The notes beneath the pieces were generated by a model that was not told the origin of the DNA, searched no databases, and was given only the letters and a program-made list of their open reading frames with translations. Shown here in pieces: positions 27,116-35,591 of a DNA stretch of 64,000 nucleotides. The stretch is taken from the NCBI GenBank assembly GCA_963704155.1, contig CAVPHF010000005.1, forward strand, positions 116,530-180,529. The letters run 5' to 3'. Position numbers and translations under genes: made by a program. Numbering within the stretch: the first letter of the stretch is position 1; each line of letters begins with the position of its first letter. The DNA comes from Thiohalocapsa sp963704155 (lineage in GTDB: Bacteria > Pseudomonadota > Gammaproteobacteria > Chromatiales > Chromatiaceae).

Positions 27116-28344
27116 TGACGGAGTCGGTCCACAACGGGCCCTTGCTCCTTCTGGCGGACCCGGCCAACCGCGCGGCGGCCGAGCGCATTCGCGATGGTAT
27201 CCAGGGTTCTGCCCTGGAGAGCGTTGCGGAGGATCGGCTCGGGCAGGTCCTGCTCGACCTTCAGCGCAGCGGCCGACCCTGCGTCTTTGTCGGCGAGCTG
27301 GAGCCCTTGGTCCTGGGGCTGGCGTCTGCTGAGGTCGCCCGCTTGGCGCCGTCTGAGGTCGTGCCCGTCATCGCCTTGACGCGGGGCTGCTCCGTGATCC
27401 CGGTCCTTGGCGTCGGACGCGGCGCGGAGGTACTCGCGAGCCGGGTGTCGTCGCTGCTTGCGGCCATCGGCTTGCCGGGCTCGGGTGCACCGGCAGGCGG
27501 TAGCCGGGGCCGCGTTGCCGTGGTCGGCCTCGGGCCTGGATGCGCCGAGCTGATGGCGCCGGCCGTGCGCGCCGAGCTGGATCGGGCGCAGGATATCGTC
27601 GGCTATACGACCTACGTCAACATGGCCGGACCCTTCCGCGCGGATCAGCGCACGCTCGACTCCGACAATCGCTGCGAGATGGACCGCGCCAGACTCGCCT
27701 TCGAGCTGGCGGCGCAGGGGCGCCAAGTCGTCGTGGTGTCCTCTGGCGATCCAGGCATCTTCGCGATGGCGACCGCCGTGGTCGAGGCGCTTGAGCAGGC
27801 GAAGGACCCGGCCTGGCATCAGGTCGACCTGGCCATTCTGCCGGGCATCTCCGCGGCGCAGCTGGCGGCCGCGCGGGTTGGGGCGCCCCTGGGGCACGAC
27901 TTCTGCACCATCTCGCTGTCCGACAACCTCAAGCCCTGGTCTCTGGTCCGGCGCCGACTCGAGCTTGCGGCCCGGGCCGACCTGGTGATCGCGCTCTACA
28001 ACCCCAGCTCCAAGGCGCGCCCCTGGCAGCTCGGCGAGGCATTGGAGCTGCTTCGCCGGCATCGAGCCGGTAATACACCGGTCGTCCTCGGGCGTGATGT
28101 CGGCCGCCCGGCCGAGTGCGTGTTGGCGACGACCCTGGACGAGGTGCGGCCGGAACAGGTGGACATGCGCACCGTCGTCATCCTGGGCTCGTCATTGACG
28201 CGTCAGTTTCCGCGACTGGCCGGCGGGGCTTGGGTCTATACGCCGCGCTGGTACCCGCATAGCACGACGACGGCCGAGGGTCTCAGTTCGGACCGGCAGG
28301 CCGGGACTCAGGCGGGCACTGGAAGCAGTCGCGGAGCCCTCTGA
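27115..28344 (+). CDS. cobJ: Precorrin-3B C17-methyltransferase with N-terminal CbiG-like domain
   Basis: A 409-residue fusion. Residues from about 130 form the CobJ methylase (RVAVVGLGPGCAELMAPAVR, GYTTYVNMAGPF, SSGDPGIFAMATAVVE, AQLAAARVGAPLGHDFCTIS and the ALYNPSSKARPWQL motif), which methylates C17 with ring contraction. The first ~125 residues resemble a worn CbiG N-terminal domain (VPVIALTRGCSVIPVLGVGR, GAEVLASRVSSLLAAIG). CbiG opens a lactone only in the cobalt-early route, so the domain is a likely evolutionary leftover or structural part. It overlaps the convergent frameshifted cobK at the 3' end. Confidence 0.93.
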   Translation: MTESVHNGPLLLLADPANRAAAERIRDGIQGSALESVAEDRLGQVLLDLQRSGRPCVFVGELEPLVLGLASAEVARLAPSEVVPVIALTRGCSVIPVLGVGRGAEVLASRVSSLLAAIGLPGSGAPAGGSRGRVAVVGLGPGCAELMAPAVRAELDRAQDIVGYTTYVNMAGPFRADQRTLDSDNRCEMDRARLAFELAAQGRQVVVVSSGDPGIFAMATAVVEALEQAKDPAWHQVDLAILPGISAAQLAAARVGAPLGHDFCTISLSDNLKPWSLVRRRLELAARADLVIALYNPSSKARPWQLGEALELLRRHRAGNTPVVLGRDVGRPAECVLATTLDEVRPEQVDMRTVVILGSSLTRQFPRLAGGAWVYTPRWYPHSTTTAEGLSSDRQAGTQAGTGSSRGAL

Positions 28345-29087
28345 TCCAGTCCAGGGCGGCTTCGACTGTCGGAGCACTGTCGACGACAGGTCGCCTCGGC
28401 CGCTTCCGCATGACAACGGGAACGCCGAGTTCGCGCGCCGCCACGAGCTTGGCGCCGGTGGCGTCGCCGCCGCTGTTCTTGCAGACGATCGCAGTCGATG
28501 GCATAGGTCCCGAGCAAGGCGCGTTCGCTGGGCAGATCGAAGGGACCGCGAGCGAGCAAGAGTTCGGCGCGGGCGAATGCCGGCATCGGGTCGGGCGGCG
28601 AGACGGCCCTGACGAGCAGCCAGGTGTCGCGGAGAACCGCAAAGGGGGCGACCTCCTGGCGGCCGACGGCCAAGAAGACGCGCTTGGCGCCGAGTCGGCT
28701 CAGTGCTCGGACCGCTTGCTCCCAATCCTCGACCGATTCCCAGCGGTCGTCCGGCGCGGCTGTCCAGGCCGGGCGTTCCAGCCGCAGCAGCGGCGTCCCG
28801 GTGGACGCGCAGGCGCTCGCCGCGTTCCAGCCCATGCGGGAGGCAAACGGATGGGTCGCATCCACCACGGCGTCGATGCACGTCGCCGTCAGATAGCGAG
28901 CCAGTCCCGCGACGCCGCCGAATCCGCCGATGCGGGTCTCTCCCGCCGGCAGCCTGGGGTTCGGCGTGCGTCCAGCGAACGAATTGAAGACCTGCACTCG
29001 GGCATCCGCAACGAGCGCGTCGGCCAGCAAATAGGCCTCGGTCGTTCCGCCGAGGATGAGGAGTCGAGTGTTGTTTGCTGAGGCCAT
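28283..29087 (-). pseudogene. cobK: Precorrin-6A reductase, interrupted by a one-base frameshift
   Basis: The first 198 or so residues read in one frame (MASANNTRLLILGGTTEAYL, DATHPFASRMGWNAA, ELLLARGPFDLPSERALLGT). The conserved C-terminal part continues in another frame (AIVCKNSGGDATGAKLVAAR, ELGVPVVMRKRP, VEAALDWIRGL). Removing one base at about 28493 restores the normal CobK text, joining YAID to AIVCKNSGGDA. The gene is otherwise complete. CobK reduces precorrin-6A with NADPH and is essential in this pathway, so either the base is a sequence error or the cell cannot finish the ring. It heads the cobK-cobZ genes' distal end on the minus strand. Confidence 0.85.
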
Positions 29088-29169
29088 GGCGGGAATAAGG
29101 CTGTTGGCTGCGCGGCTTGCTAGCGCAGGCGCGCCGGCTCAGCCGGGATGAGGTTTGAAAGAACTCGAC

Positions 29170-30273
29170 TCAGCGCTTGGATGGGCCGCCGCGCTCGACC
29201 GCATCAATCACAAGAGCCAAGAACCGGTATCCCGCATGCACCAACTTGCTGTAAGGCGCCAATAGGAAGAGCGCGAGGACGCAGCCGAGATGAATGGCGA
29301 GCAGCAGTCCCATCGCGGCCGTCTCTCTGAAGGCCAGCAGCGCGAGTCCGGTCACCGCGACCTCCAGCAGCAACAGCAGCAGCGCGACCTCGGCCGCGCG
29401 CGCTTCAGGTGCCGTCGGGGTCGGGTCGCCCCGCCATTTCAGCCAGAGCAGGCCCGAGATACCAAGCGTCATGGACAATCCGCCCAGGGTGCCGAGCACG
29501 ACCGGTAGCGAAGTGACCGGGTAGGGCGCCTGCAAGCCCAGGCCGTGATGGTAGAAACTTGCGACCAGCGTCGCCGCGAAGCTCGAGAGCACGCCGGCGA
29601 CCATGATCTGATGCAGCCAGCGGCGGGCATGGGAGAACTGGCCGCCGAGGTCGCTGCAACCGGGGCCGCCGCCGCCGAGATTGCGCATCGAGACGAGGTT
29701 CCAGATGGCCATTGCGATGGCGCGTGTCGAGATGCGCGCCGTCCGCGGCCGCGCGTCGCGCCAGTACCGGCGCAGACCGATGGACATTGCCAGCACCGCC
29801 CAGCCCAGCGGAAGGGTGCCGATCAGCACCATGACCGCCAACGGGATCATGTCATAAAAGGCGCCGGGCCCGCGCTGCACGGCGAACACCTGCTCGCTCG
29901 GACCCATGGTCAAGAGCAGTGCAACGAGTGCAGCGACCGCGCCAAGGCTGACTGCCAACGCCGCCGTCGGGCACTGTCTGAGCAATGCCGCAAGCGGTCG
30001 TGGCCAGGCGTAGTCGGCAAAGGCGTGCTGACGCATCCGGGCGAGGCTGCGCGGCACATTTACCTCGAAGACGTGCGGTGCCGCGTACTGGCAGGCGTAG
30101 AGGCAGTTGCGGCAGCCATGACAGAGGGTCGCGAGCTGCGTGACGTCGGCGTTCGAGAGCGCCGGCCGTCGCTTGGCGGCGTCGAAGACGTCGCAGAAGC
30201 CGTTGCAATAACCGCAGGCGTTGCAGACATTCAACACCCGTCGCGCTTCCTGCACCGCCTCAGTGCCGGGCAT
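29170..30273 (-). CDS. cobZ: CobZ C-terminal half / TcuB-like iron-sulfur membrane protein
   Basis: A 367-residue protein. Two Cys clusters near the N-terminus (NVCNACGYCNGFCDVF and LATLCHGCRNCLYACQY) fit two 4Fe-4S clusters. They are followed by about six membrane helices with His residues (MVAGVLSSFAATLVASFYHH, AIHLGCVLALFLLAPYSKLV) that could ligate haem b. This is the TcuB-like half of CobZ of Rhodobacter capsulatus, which replaces CobG in forming precorrin-3B. ATG 30273 overlaps the end of the flavoprotein gene by 14 bases. A TcuB role in tricarballylate oxidation is the alternative, but the B12 context argues against it. Confidence 0.88.
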   Translation of the reverse strand: MPGTEAVQEARRVLNVCNACGYCNGFCDVFDAAKRRPALSNADVTQLATLCHGCRNCLYACQYAAPHVFEVNVPRSLARMRQHAFADYAWPRPLAALLRQCPTAALAVSLGAVAALVALLLTMGPSEQVFAVQRGPGAFYDMIPLAVMVLIGTLPLGWAVLAMSIGLRRYWRDARPRTARISTRAIAMAIWNLVSMRNLGGGGPGCSDLGGQFSHARRWLHQIMVAGVLSSFAATLVASFYHHGLGLQAPYPVTSLPVVLGTLGGLSMTLGISGLLWLKWRGDPTPTAPEARAAEVALLLLLLEVAVTGLALLAFRETAAMGLLLAIHLGCVLALFLLAPYSKLVHAGYRFLALVIDAVERGGPSKR

Positions 30274-31687
30274 GACGCGCCGCCTCCTCGCCGGCGATGC
30301 GCCCGAAGACGATTCCAATGGTGAGCGCAAGTCCGGAGACATAGCCGCGCGGGATGATATTGGGCGCCATGATCATTCCGGCGGCGAACAGGTTCTCCAT
30401 CCTGTCGCCGTCGACGCGTCGAATCCGTGTGGTTTCGTCGACCTTGAGACCATGATAGGTAAAGGTCAGACCTGGACGCATCGGGTAGGCCGAGAAGGGT
30501 GGCTGGTCGATCGGCAGGGCGCAGCTGGATTTTGCTGGGGCCAGGTCGCGCGTGCGCCAGGCAGATGTGTCGGCGTCCCCGCCCCCGCCCTCGCTCCTGC
30601 TCCCGATTGGCGCCACGACCGCCGCGTTATAGGCCCCAATGGTCGTACGCAGTGCCGTTGCCGGGAGGTCGAGTTTTGCCGCCAATGCCTCCACGCTGTC
30701 GGCTTGGATGGGCGGGTAGAGGGCGGGCGGCGCGCTGCGCAGTCCTCGTGCGTCCAGGACGAGATAAGCGAGCTGTTCCGGGTAACTGGCCAGCCGCTGG
30801 CCCCAGAGGGCGTAACGTGTCGAGGCCCTGTCGCCGCCCTCGTCGTGGCGGCGACGCCCCGCTCTGTCGACCACGATACCGGCCGGCATGCAGCGGACAC
30901 GGGTCGCGATGCCGCCGTCGTCTGGCGGTGAGCGCGCGTCCACCGCGACCAGGTAGGCGGCCTTCGCGTCTCCAACGGCCTGCGCACCCTGATGCAGCAG
31001 CGAGAGCAGCACCTCGCCCTGCGCGAAGGGCGTGCCGCGATTGAGAAAGCCATTGGCCGCATCCCCCCATTGGCCGCGGAGCCAATTGCGATTGGCTTGC
31101 GCGCCACCGCAGCACGCAATGGCCGCGCCGGGGCGCCAGGTCGTGGTGCCGAGCGGCGAGCGGCTGACAAGGTCAGTGAGTCGCCGACCGCACAACTGGA
31201 GTTCCGTGACTTCAGCCTCATAGTGGATCGCGACCCCGAGCCGCTCGGCGGTTGCGTAGAGGGCATTGATCATGGATTTGCCGCCGCCCAGCAGAAACGC
31301 CGTCTTGCGCGACGCCGGCACGCGACCGCCGCTCGTCGGCTGGAAGCGGACGCCGGCGTCGGCGAGCCAATGCGTGATGTCCTCCGAGCCTCGGATCAGC
31401 AGGTCGGTCAATGCCTGATCGGCCAAGCCGCCGGTGACGCGCAGGAGATCGGCTTGCATCTCCTGCGCAGGGTAGGGGCCGCTTGCGAGCGGCGTCTCGC
31501 CGCGGTGCATGAAACGGAGATTGCGGGAATGCCGTGTATTTCCGCCGCGCAGACCCTCGGGGGCCTGCTCGAGCAGGACCACCGAGGTGCCAGTGCGGCG
31601 CGCGCTGATGGCGGCGCAGAGCGCTGCCGTACCGCCACCGATGACCAGGACATCGGGCGCCTGCGATGGTTCAGTCAGTCCCGACAT
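30260..31687 (-). CDS. cobZ: CobZ N-terminal half / TcuA-like FAD-dependent oxidoreductase
   Basis: A 475-residue flavoprotein of the fumarate reductase/succinate dehydrogenase family. It has the dinucleotide-binding VLVIGGGTAALCAAISARRT, RHSRNLRFMH and GGGKSMINALYATAERLG, and ends with the FAD-contact segment NLFAAGMIMAPNIIPRGYVS. In R. capsulatus this domain is fused to the iron-sulfur half in one polypeptide; here the two are separate overlapping genes. The proposed reaction is oxidation of precorrin-3A to precorrin-3B. ATG 31687 with an upstream purine-rich site is preferred over 31726. Confidence 0.88.
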   Translation of the reverse strand: MSGLTEPSQAPDVLVIGGGTAALCAAISARRTGTSVVLLEQAPEGLRGGNTRHSRNLRFMHRGETPLASGPYPAQEMQADLLRVTGGLADQALTDLLIRGSEDITHWLADAGVRFQPTSGGRVPASRKTAFLLGGGKSMINALYATAERLGVAIHYEAEVTELQLCGRRLTDLVSRSPLGTTTWRPGAAIACCGGAQANRNWLRGQWGDAANGFLNRGTPFAQGEVLLSLLHQGAQAVGDAKAAYLVAVDARSPPDDGGIATRVRCMPAGIVVDRAGRRRHDEGGDRASTRYALWGQRLASYPEQLAYLVLDARGLRSAPPALYPPIQADSVEALAAKLDLPATALRTTIGAYNAAVVAPIGSRSEGGGGDADTSAWRTRDLAPAKSSCALPIDQPPFSAYPMRPGLTFTYHGLKVDETTRIRRVDGDRMENLFAAGMIMAPNIIPRGYVSGLALTIGIVFGRIAGEEAARHARH

Positions 31688-31751
31688 TGTCCCCACGCTG
31701 TCCGGTATCGCGCGGCTTGCTTGCACGCTGCTTGTTGGGCGGCGATGGAGT

Positions 31752-31781
31752 TTGACAATGCGCGGTGCTGGTAATGAGAAT
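31752..31781 (+). promoter_or_regulatory. Candidate cobM promoter overlapping a Fur-box-like sequence
   Basis: TTGACA (31752-31757) and GAGAAT (31776-31781) are 18 bases apart. The -10 lies inside GGTAATGAGAATGATCGCAG (31770-31789), which resembles the Fur consensus GATAATGATAATCATTATC in its left half only. Metal control of cobM is possible but unproven. Confidence 0.4.
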
Positions 31782-31824
31782 GATCGCAGTTATCACCAAC
31801 ACGATACGAAAGGAACGACCATCC

Positions 31825-31890
31825 ATGCAAGACACTCGGCTATCGCGCTTCGACCCCGAGGCGCCTTCTCGGTGCCCCCTGCATGGGTAA
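31825..31890 (+). CDS. Possible 21-residue leader peptide coupled to cobM
   Basis: An ATG preceded by a good ribosome site (AAAGGAA, 9 bases away) opens a 21-codon frame, MQDTRLSRFDPEAPSRCPLH plus Gly. Its TAA falls inside the first codons of cobM, whose own ATG at 31883 lacks a clear Shine-Dalgarno sequence. That layout suggests translational coupling. No homologue was recognised; the call rests on the ribosome site and overlap only. Confidence 0.4.
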   Translation: MQDTRLSRFDPEAPSRCPLHG

Positions 31891-32677
31891 GGTCTGGTTC
31901 GTCGGCGCCGGACCGGGCGCCTCTGATCTGATCACTGTTCGCGGTGCGCGACTGCTCGGGGAGGCCGGCGCGATCCTCTATACCGGATCGCTGGTCGCCG
32001 AGACCGTGTTGGAGTACGCGCGGTCCGATTGCGAGATCGCCGATTCCAAGTCGATGGACCTCGATCAGGCCACCGCCTGGCTGCTTGAGCGCGCCCGGCG
32101 TTATGAGACGGTGGTGCGTCTGCAGACCGGCGACCCGACGCTCTATGGTGTTCTCGCCGAGCTGGCCCGCCCACTCGACGAGGCAGGCATTCCGGTCGGC
32201 ATTGTGTCTGGCGTTTCCTCGGCGATGGCCTCGGCGGCGGCCGCCGGAGAGTGTCTGACGCTGCCGGAGATCACTCAAACCGTGATCTTCACGCGTCTGT
32301 CGGAGCGCACGCGGATGCCGGAGCGCGAGTCGTTCGCCTCCTTGGCCGCGCATCACTGCACGCTTTGTATCTTTCTTTCCATCGAGCGCATCGACGCAAT
32401 TGTCGCGCATCTGCTCGAAGCGGGTTGGGCGCCGAGCGCGCCGGTGGTGGTCGTGCACAAGGCGACCTGGCCGGGGGAGGAGTTGGTCATACGGGGCACG
32501 CTCGCGGATATCGCCCAGCACGCACGCGAGGCGAAAGTCCAACGACAGGCGCTCATTCTCGTGAGCCCCGCGCTCGGGGCGCGTCAGCGCGATGCCGCCC
32601 AGCGTTCCAAGTTGTATGACGCGGCCTTCCCCCGACGCTTCCGACCCGCTCGGTCCGGAGTTGGCGATCAGGACTGA
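31883..32677 (+). CDS. cobM: Precorrin-4 C11-methyltransferase
   Basis: A 264-residue tetrapyrrole methylase: MGKVWFVGAGPGASDLITVR, LYTGSLV, VVRLQTGDPTLYGVLAELAR, GIVSGVSSAMASAAAAGECL, LPEITQTVIFTRLSERTRMP and CIFLSIERIDAIVAHLLEAG are all CobM/CbiF motifs. It methylates precorrin-4 at C11. The gene is divergent from cobZ and precedes cbiB by 25 bases on the same strand. The start may be translationally coupled to the short frame at 31825. Confidence 0.95.
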   Translation: MGKVWFVGAGPGASDLITVRGARLLGEAGAILYTGSLVAETVLEYARSDCEIADSKSMDLDQATAWLLERARRYETVVRLQTGDPTLYGVLAELARPLDEAGIPVGIVSGVSSAMASAAAAGECLTLPEITQTVIFTRLSERTRMPERESFASLAAHHCTLCIFLSIERIDAIVAHLLEAGWAPSAPVVVVHKATWPGEELVIRGTLADIAQHAREAKVQRQALILVSPALGARQRDAAQRSKLYDAAFPRRFRPARSGVGDQD

Positions 32678-32702
32678 GCCCTGCGCCGGTGATGCTTGAC
32701 GC

Positions 32703-33662
32703 ATGACTGAGCATCTATTGCTGGTCGTCGCGGCCTGCCTGCTCGATGCCGTCTTCGGTGATCCGGTCTATCGCTGGCATCCGATCCGACTGGTCGGGCA
32801 TATGATCTCGGTCGCGGAACGCCTACTCTTCGCCGTCGGACTCGACGGGCGTTTCGGCGGCGTCCTTCACTGGCTCCTGGTGGTCGGATCCGCGCTGGGT
32901 GCTTGGCTTGGCGTTCGCGTCACGCTCGCTGGTCTGGACGCATCGCTCGCCTTCCTTTGGGATCTCTACATTGCTTACAGCCTGCTGTGCCTGCGTGGTC
33001 TGTTGGAGCAGGGGTCGCTGGTGCTGCGGGATATCGAGGACCTCGCCGCCGTGCGCGAGCACATGACCATGCTGGTCGGGCGGGACACCGAACCTTTGCA
33101 ACGCGACGGCATCGTCCGCGCCACCATCGAAAGCCTGTCCGAGAATCTGACCGATGGCGTACTGACACCCGTCTGGGCCCTTTGCCTCTTTGGTCTTCCC
33201 GGTCTCATCCTGGTCAAGGCGGTCTCGACCCTGGATTCGATGGTTGGCTACAAGAACAGCCGTTACGCGCGCTTCGGCTGGGCCGGTGCACGCAGCGATG
33301 ACCTGTTGAATTGGCTGCCTGCAAGGCTCTCGGTGATCTTGATCTCGGTCGCGGCAGCCATGCTGCGCTTGCATCCCCGGCTTGCGATCCGCTCGGCCTG
33401 GCGCTATCACGGCTTGCTGTCGAGCCCTAATTCCGGCTGGAGCGAGGCCGCCTCGGCGGGTGCGCTGCGGGTTCGCCTGCTTGGCCCTGTTTGGCGCGAT
33501 GGCAGCTTGGTCAACGAGGCCTTCATCGGCGATCCCGACTGGCCGGCCGATCTCGGTGCCGAGGATCTAGGGCGCGCCTTGACCCTGATTCTACTCTGCT
33601 GTCTACTCGCCGTTCTTCTCGGCCTGGCCATGACGGCTGGCCGATTCACCGTGCTAGCCTAA
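32703..33662 (+). CDS. cbiB: Adenosylcobinamide-phosphate synthase
   Basis: A 319-residue integral membrane protein with the CbiB signatures CLLDAVFGDPVYRWHPIRLV near the N-terminus, REHMTMLVGRDTEPLQRDGI, ATIESLSENLTDGVLTPVWA, YKNSRYARFGWAGARSDDLL and LSSPNSGWSEAASAGALRVR. It joins aminopropanol phosphate (product of CobD, 6701-7780) to adenosylcobyric acid in the inner membrane, starting nucleotide-loop assembly. It is followed by cobT, cobC and cobS in the same direction. Confidence 0.95.
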   Translation: MTEHLLLVVAACLLDAVFGDPVYRWHPIRLVGHMISVAERLLFAVGLDGRFGGVLHWLLVVGSALGAWLGVRVTLAGLDASLAFLWDLYIAYSLLCLRGLLEQGSLVLRDIEDLAAVREHMTMLVGRDTEPLQRDGIVRATIESLSENLTDGVLTPVWALCLFGLPGLILVKAVSTLDSMVGYKNSRYARFGWAGARSDDLLNWLPARLSVILISVAAAMLRLHPRLAIRSAWRYHGLLSSPNSGWSEAASAGALRVRLLGPVWRDGSLVNEAFIGDPDWPADLGAEDLGRALTLILLCCLLAVLLGLAMTAGRFTVLA

Positions 33663-33703
33663 GGCGTGTCGTCTCCCCTGGTTCTACGAGGTCTGGATCC
33701 GTC

Positions 33704-34762
33704 ATGAGCAATCCCATCGACTGGATCTCGGATCCCTGCCCGCACATCGATACCGCTGCCGGCGAGGCGGCTAAGCGCCGCCAGGATCAGCTCACCAAGC
33801 CCCTGGGCTCACTGGGACGCCTGGAAGAGATGGCCATCCGGCTGTGCGCTATGCAAGGGACCGCAACCCCATCGCCCGATCCGGTCCACATTCTCCAGTT
33901 CGTCTCGGACCATGGCGTCGCCGTAGAGCATGTCTCACGCTTCCCGCGGGAAGTCAGCTTCCAGATGCTCCACAACATTGCCCGCGGCGGCGCGGCCGTC
34001 ACCATCATGGCGGAGGCGGTCGGTGCCCGGATGGAGATCTTCGACCTGGGTGTCTTGAAGGATCCAGGTCCCATCGAGGGCGTTCATTCGATGCGTCTCG
34101 GGGCGGGCAGCGGAAACATCATGCGCGAGCCGGCGATGACCGAGGAGCAGTTCGCGGCCGCGCTCTGTCTCGGGCGCGAAGCGACCGAAAGCGCGATCGC
34201 AAGCGGCGCGAGACTCCTCATTTGCGGCGAGATGGGCATCGGCAACACCACCCCGGCGACCGCGCTCGCCTGCGCCCTGCTGGATTTAGAGCCCGCCGCG
34301 CTCACCGGGCCCGGCACCGGACTCGACGCGAGCGGCGTCGCACGCAAGGCCGAGGTGATCGCCCGTGCCCTCGATCTCCATGTTGCGCCTGAACGGACGC
34401 CGCTCGAACTGTTGCGCCGGCTGTCCGGCTTCGATATCGCCGCCAGTGTCGGCGCCTTCATCACTGCCGCTCAGCGCGGGCTGCCGATCCTGGTGGATGG
34501 CTTCATCATCAGCTCGGCCGCAATGGCCGCCGTGCGGTTGAACCCGGGCGTGCGCCCCTGGATGCTGTTTTCGCACAGCTCCGCCGAGCCGGGTCATCGC
34601 CTGATGCGCGAGGCGCTGGACGCCGATCCTTATCTCGATCTCGGGCTACGGCTCGGCGAGGCAACCGGGGCGGCTCCGCTGGTCCCCCTGTTGCGTCTCG
34701 CCTGTATCCTGCACCGGCGGATGGCCACCTTTGCGGAGGCCGGGGTCAGCGAGGCCTGCTGA
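33704..34762 (+). CDS. cobT: Nicotinate-nucleotide:dimethylbenzimidazole phosphoribosyltransferase
   Basis: A 352-residue CobT: RQDQLTKPLGSLGRLEEMAI, FVSDHGVAVEHVSRFPREVS, AVTIMAEAVGARMEIFDLGV, LLICGEMGIGNTTPATALAC, GPGTGLDASGVARKAEVIAR and the catalytic-Glu region SHSSAEPGHRLM. It activates the lower base to alpha-ribazole phosphate. ATG 33704 is set by the family N-terminus, although the frame is open upstream into cbiB. Its stop is four bases before the likely cobC start. Confidence 0.96.
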   Translation: MSNPIDWISDPCPHIDTAAGEAAKRRQDQLTKPLGSLGRLEEMAIRLCAMQGTATPSPDPVHILQFVSDHGVAVEHVSRFPREVSFQMLHNIARGGAAVTIMAEAVGARMEIFDLGVLKDPGPIEGVHSMRLGAGSGNIMREPAMTEEQFAAALCLGREATESAIASGARLLICGEMGIGNTTPATALACALLDLEPAALTGPGTGLDASGVARKAEVIARALDLHVAPERTPLELLRRLSGFDIAASVGAFITAAQRGLPILVDGFIISSAAMAAVRLNPGVRPWMLFSHSSAEPGHRLMREALDADPYLDLGLRLGEATGAAPLVPLLRLACILHRRMATFAEAGVSEAC

Positions 34763-34766
34763 GGCG

Positions 34767-35387
34767 GTGGCCGAGCGTTTCCTGGATCTGCTGCGCCACG
34801 GAGAGGTTCAGGGGGGTGCGCGCTTCCGTGGCGATCAGGATGATCCGTTGAGTCCGCTTGGCTGGGAGCAGATGCGGCAGGCCACGGTCGGGCCTGCTCC
34901 TACCTCGACACCGGCCCCGCCACCGGCCCTAACGCCTGACTGGACCCGGATCATCAGCTCGCCAGCACGCCGCTGCGCCGAGTTCGCGCGTGAGTTGGCG
35001 GTCGATCTGGAGCTCCCGTTCGAGGAGCGAGCCCTATTCCGGGAGCGCGGCTTCGGCGCCTGGGAAGGCCTTGCCGTCGATGAGATCAGCAGCGAGGCAC
35101 TCCGGCCCTTTTGGTGTAACCCAATGGGTTACAACCCCCCCGGCGCCGAGCCCTTCGACGATTTTCGTGCCCGTGTGCTGGATGGCTGGCGCGACCTGCA
35201 AAGCGAGTCCGGCGCATGCGATCTACTCGTCACCCATGGCGGCGTCATCCGCGTACTCGTCGCCGAGGTGCTGCGGATGCCCGACGACGCCTTCTGGCTG
35301 TTCGAGGCGCCCCATGCTTGCCGTATTCGCTTGCGAATTCCGACGCCGCCCTGGCGACCAAGCCTCGTCTTCCATCGGACCCTCTAA
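34767..35387 (+). CDS. cobC: Alpha-ribazole phosphatase (histidine phosphatase family)
   Basis: A 206-residue phosphoglycerate-mutase-like phosphatase. The catalytic RHGE motif is in FLDLLRHGEVQGGARFRG, followed by PLSPLGWEQM, a Pro/Ala insertion, SSPARRCAEFARELA, FRERGFGAWEG and DLLVTHGGVIRVLV with the second catalytic His. It dephosphorylates alpha-ribazole phosphate or cobalamin phosphate. GTG at 34767, four bases after cobT, is preferred; an ATG at 34731 would overlap cobT by 32 bases. The insertion of about ten Pro/Ala/Thr residues after the QATVGP segment is unusual. Confidence 0.88.
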   Translation: MAERFLDLLRHGEVQGGARFRGDQDDPLSPLGWEQMRQATVGPAPTSTPAPPPALTPDWTRIISSPARRCAEFARELAVDLELPFEERALFRERGFGAWEGLAVDEISSEALRPFWCNPMGYNPPGAEPFDDFRARVLDGWRDLQSESGACDLLVTHGGVIRVLVAEVLRMPDDAFWLFEAPHACRIRLRIPTPPWRPSLVFHRTL

Positions 35388-35591
35388 ACGGCTCCATCGA
35401 ACTCCAATGCTGGAGCGCAGCAGATGTTTGCAGAATAACGGGCCGAGGTTCGAGGAGCCACATGGTGCGAGCGTGCTGAGCAGCGGCCCTTGGCACTCGG
35501 TGCTCCGCGCACTTGAAGCAATGCCACGGTTGCACAATGGCGCCCGCAAAGCGCGTCGGAATCGCCCGGCTCAGTTTCGGGAACCGCCCCA

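Noticed and set aside
28283..28642. Separate small gene converging on cobJ
   Set aside because: Its sequence (CKNSGGDATGAKLVAARELG) is the natural C-terminus of CobK in a shifted frame, not an independent gene.
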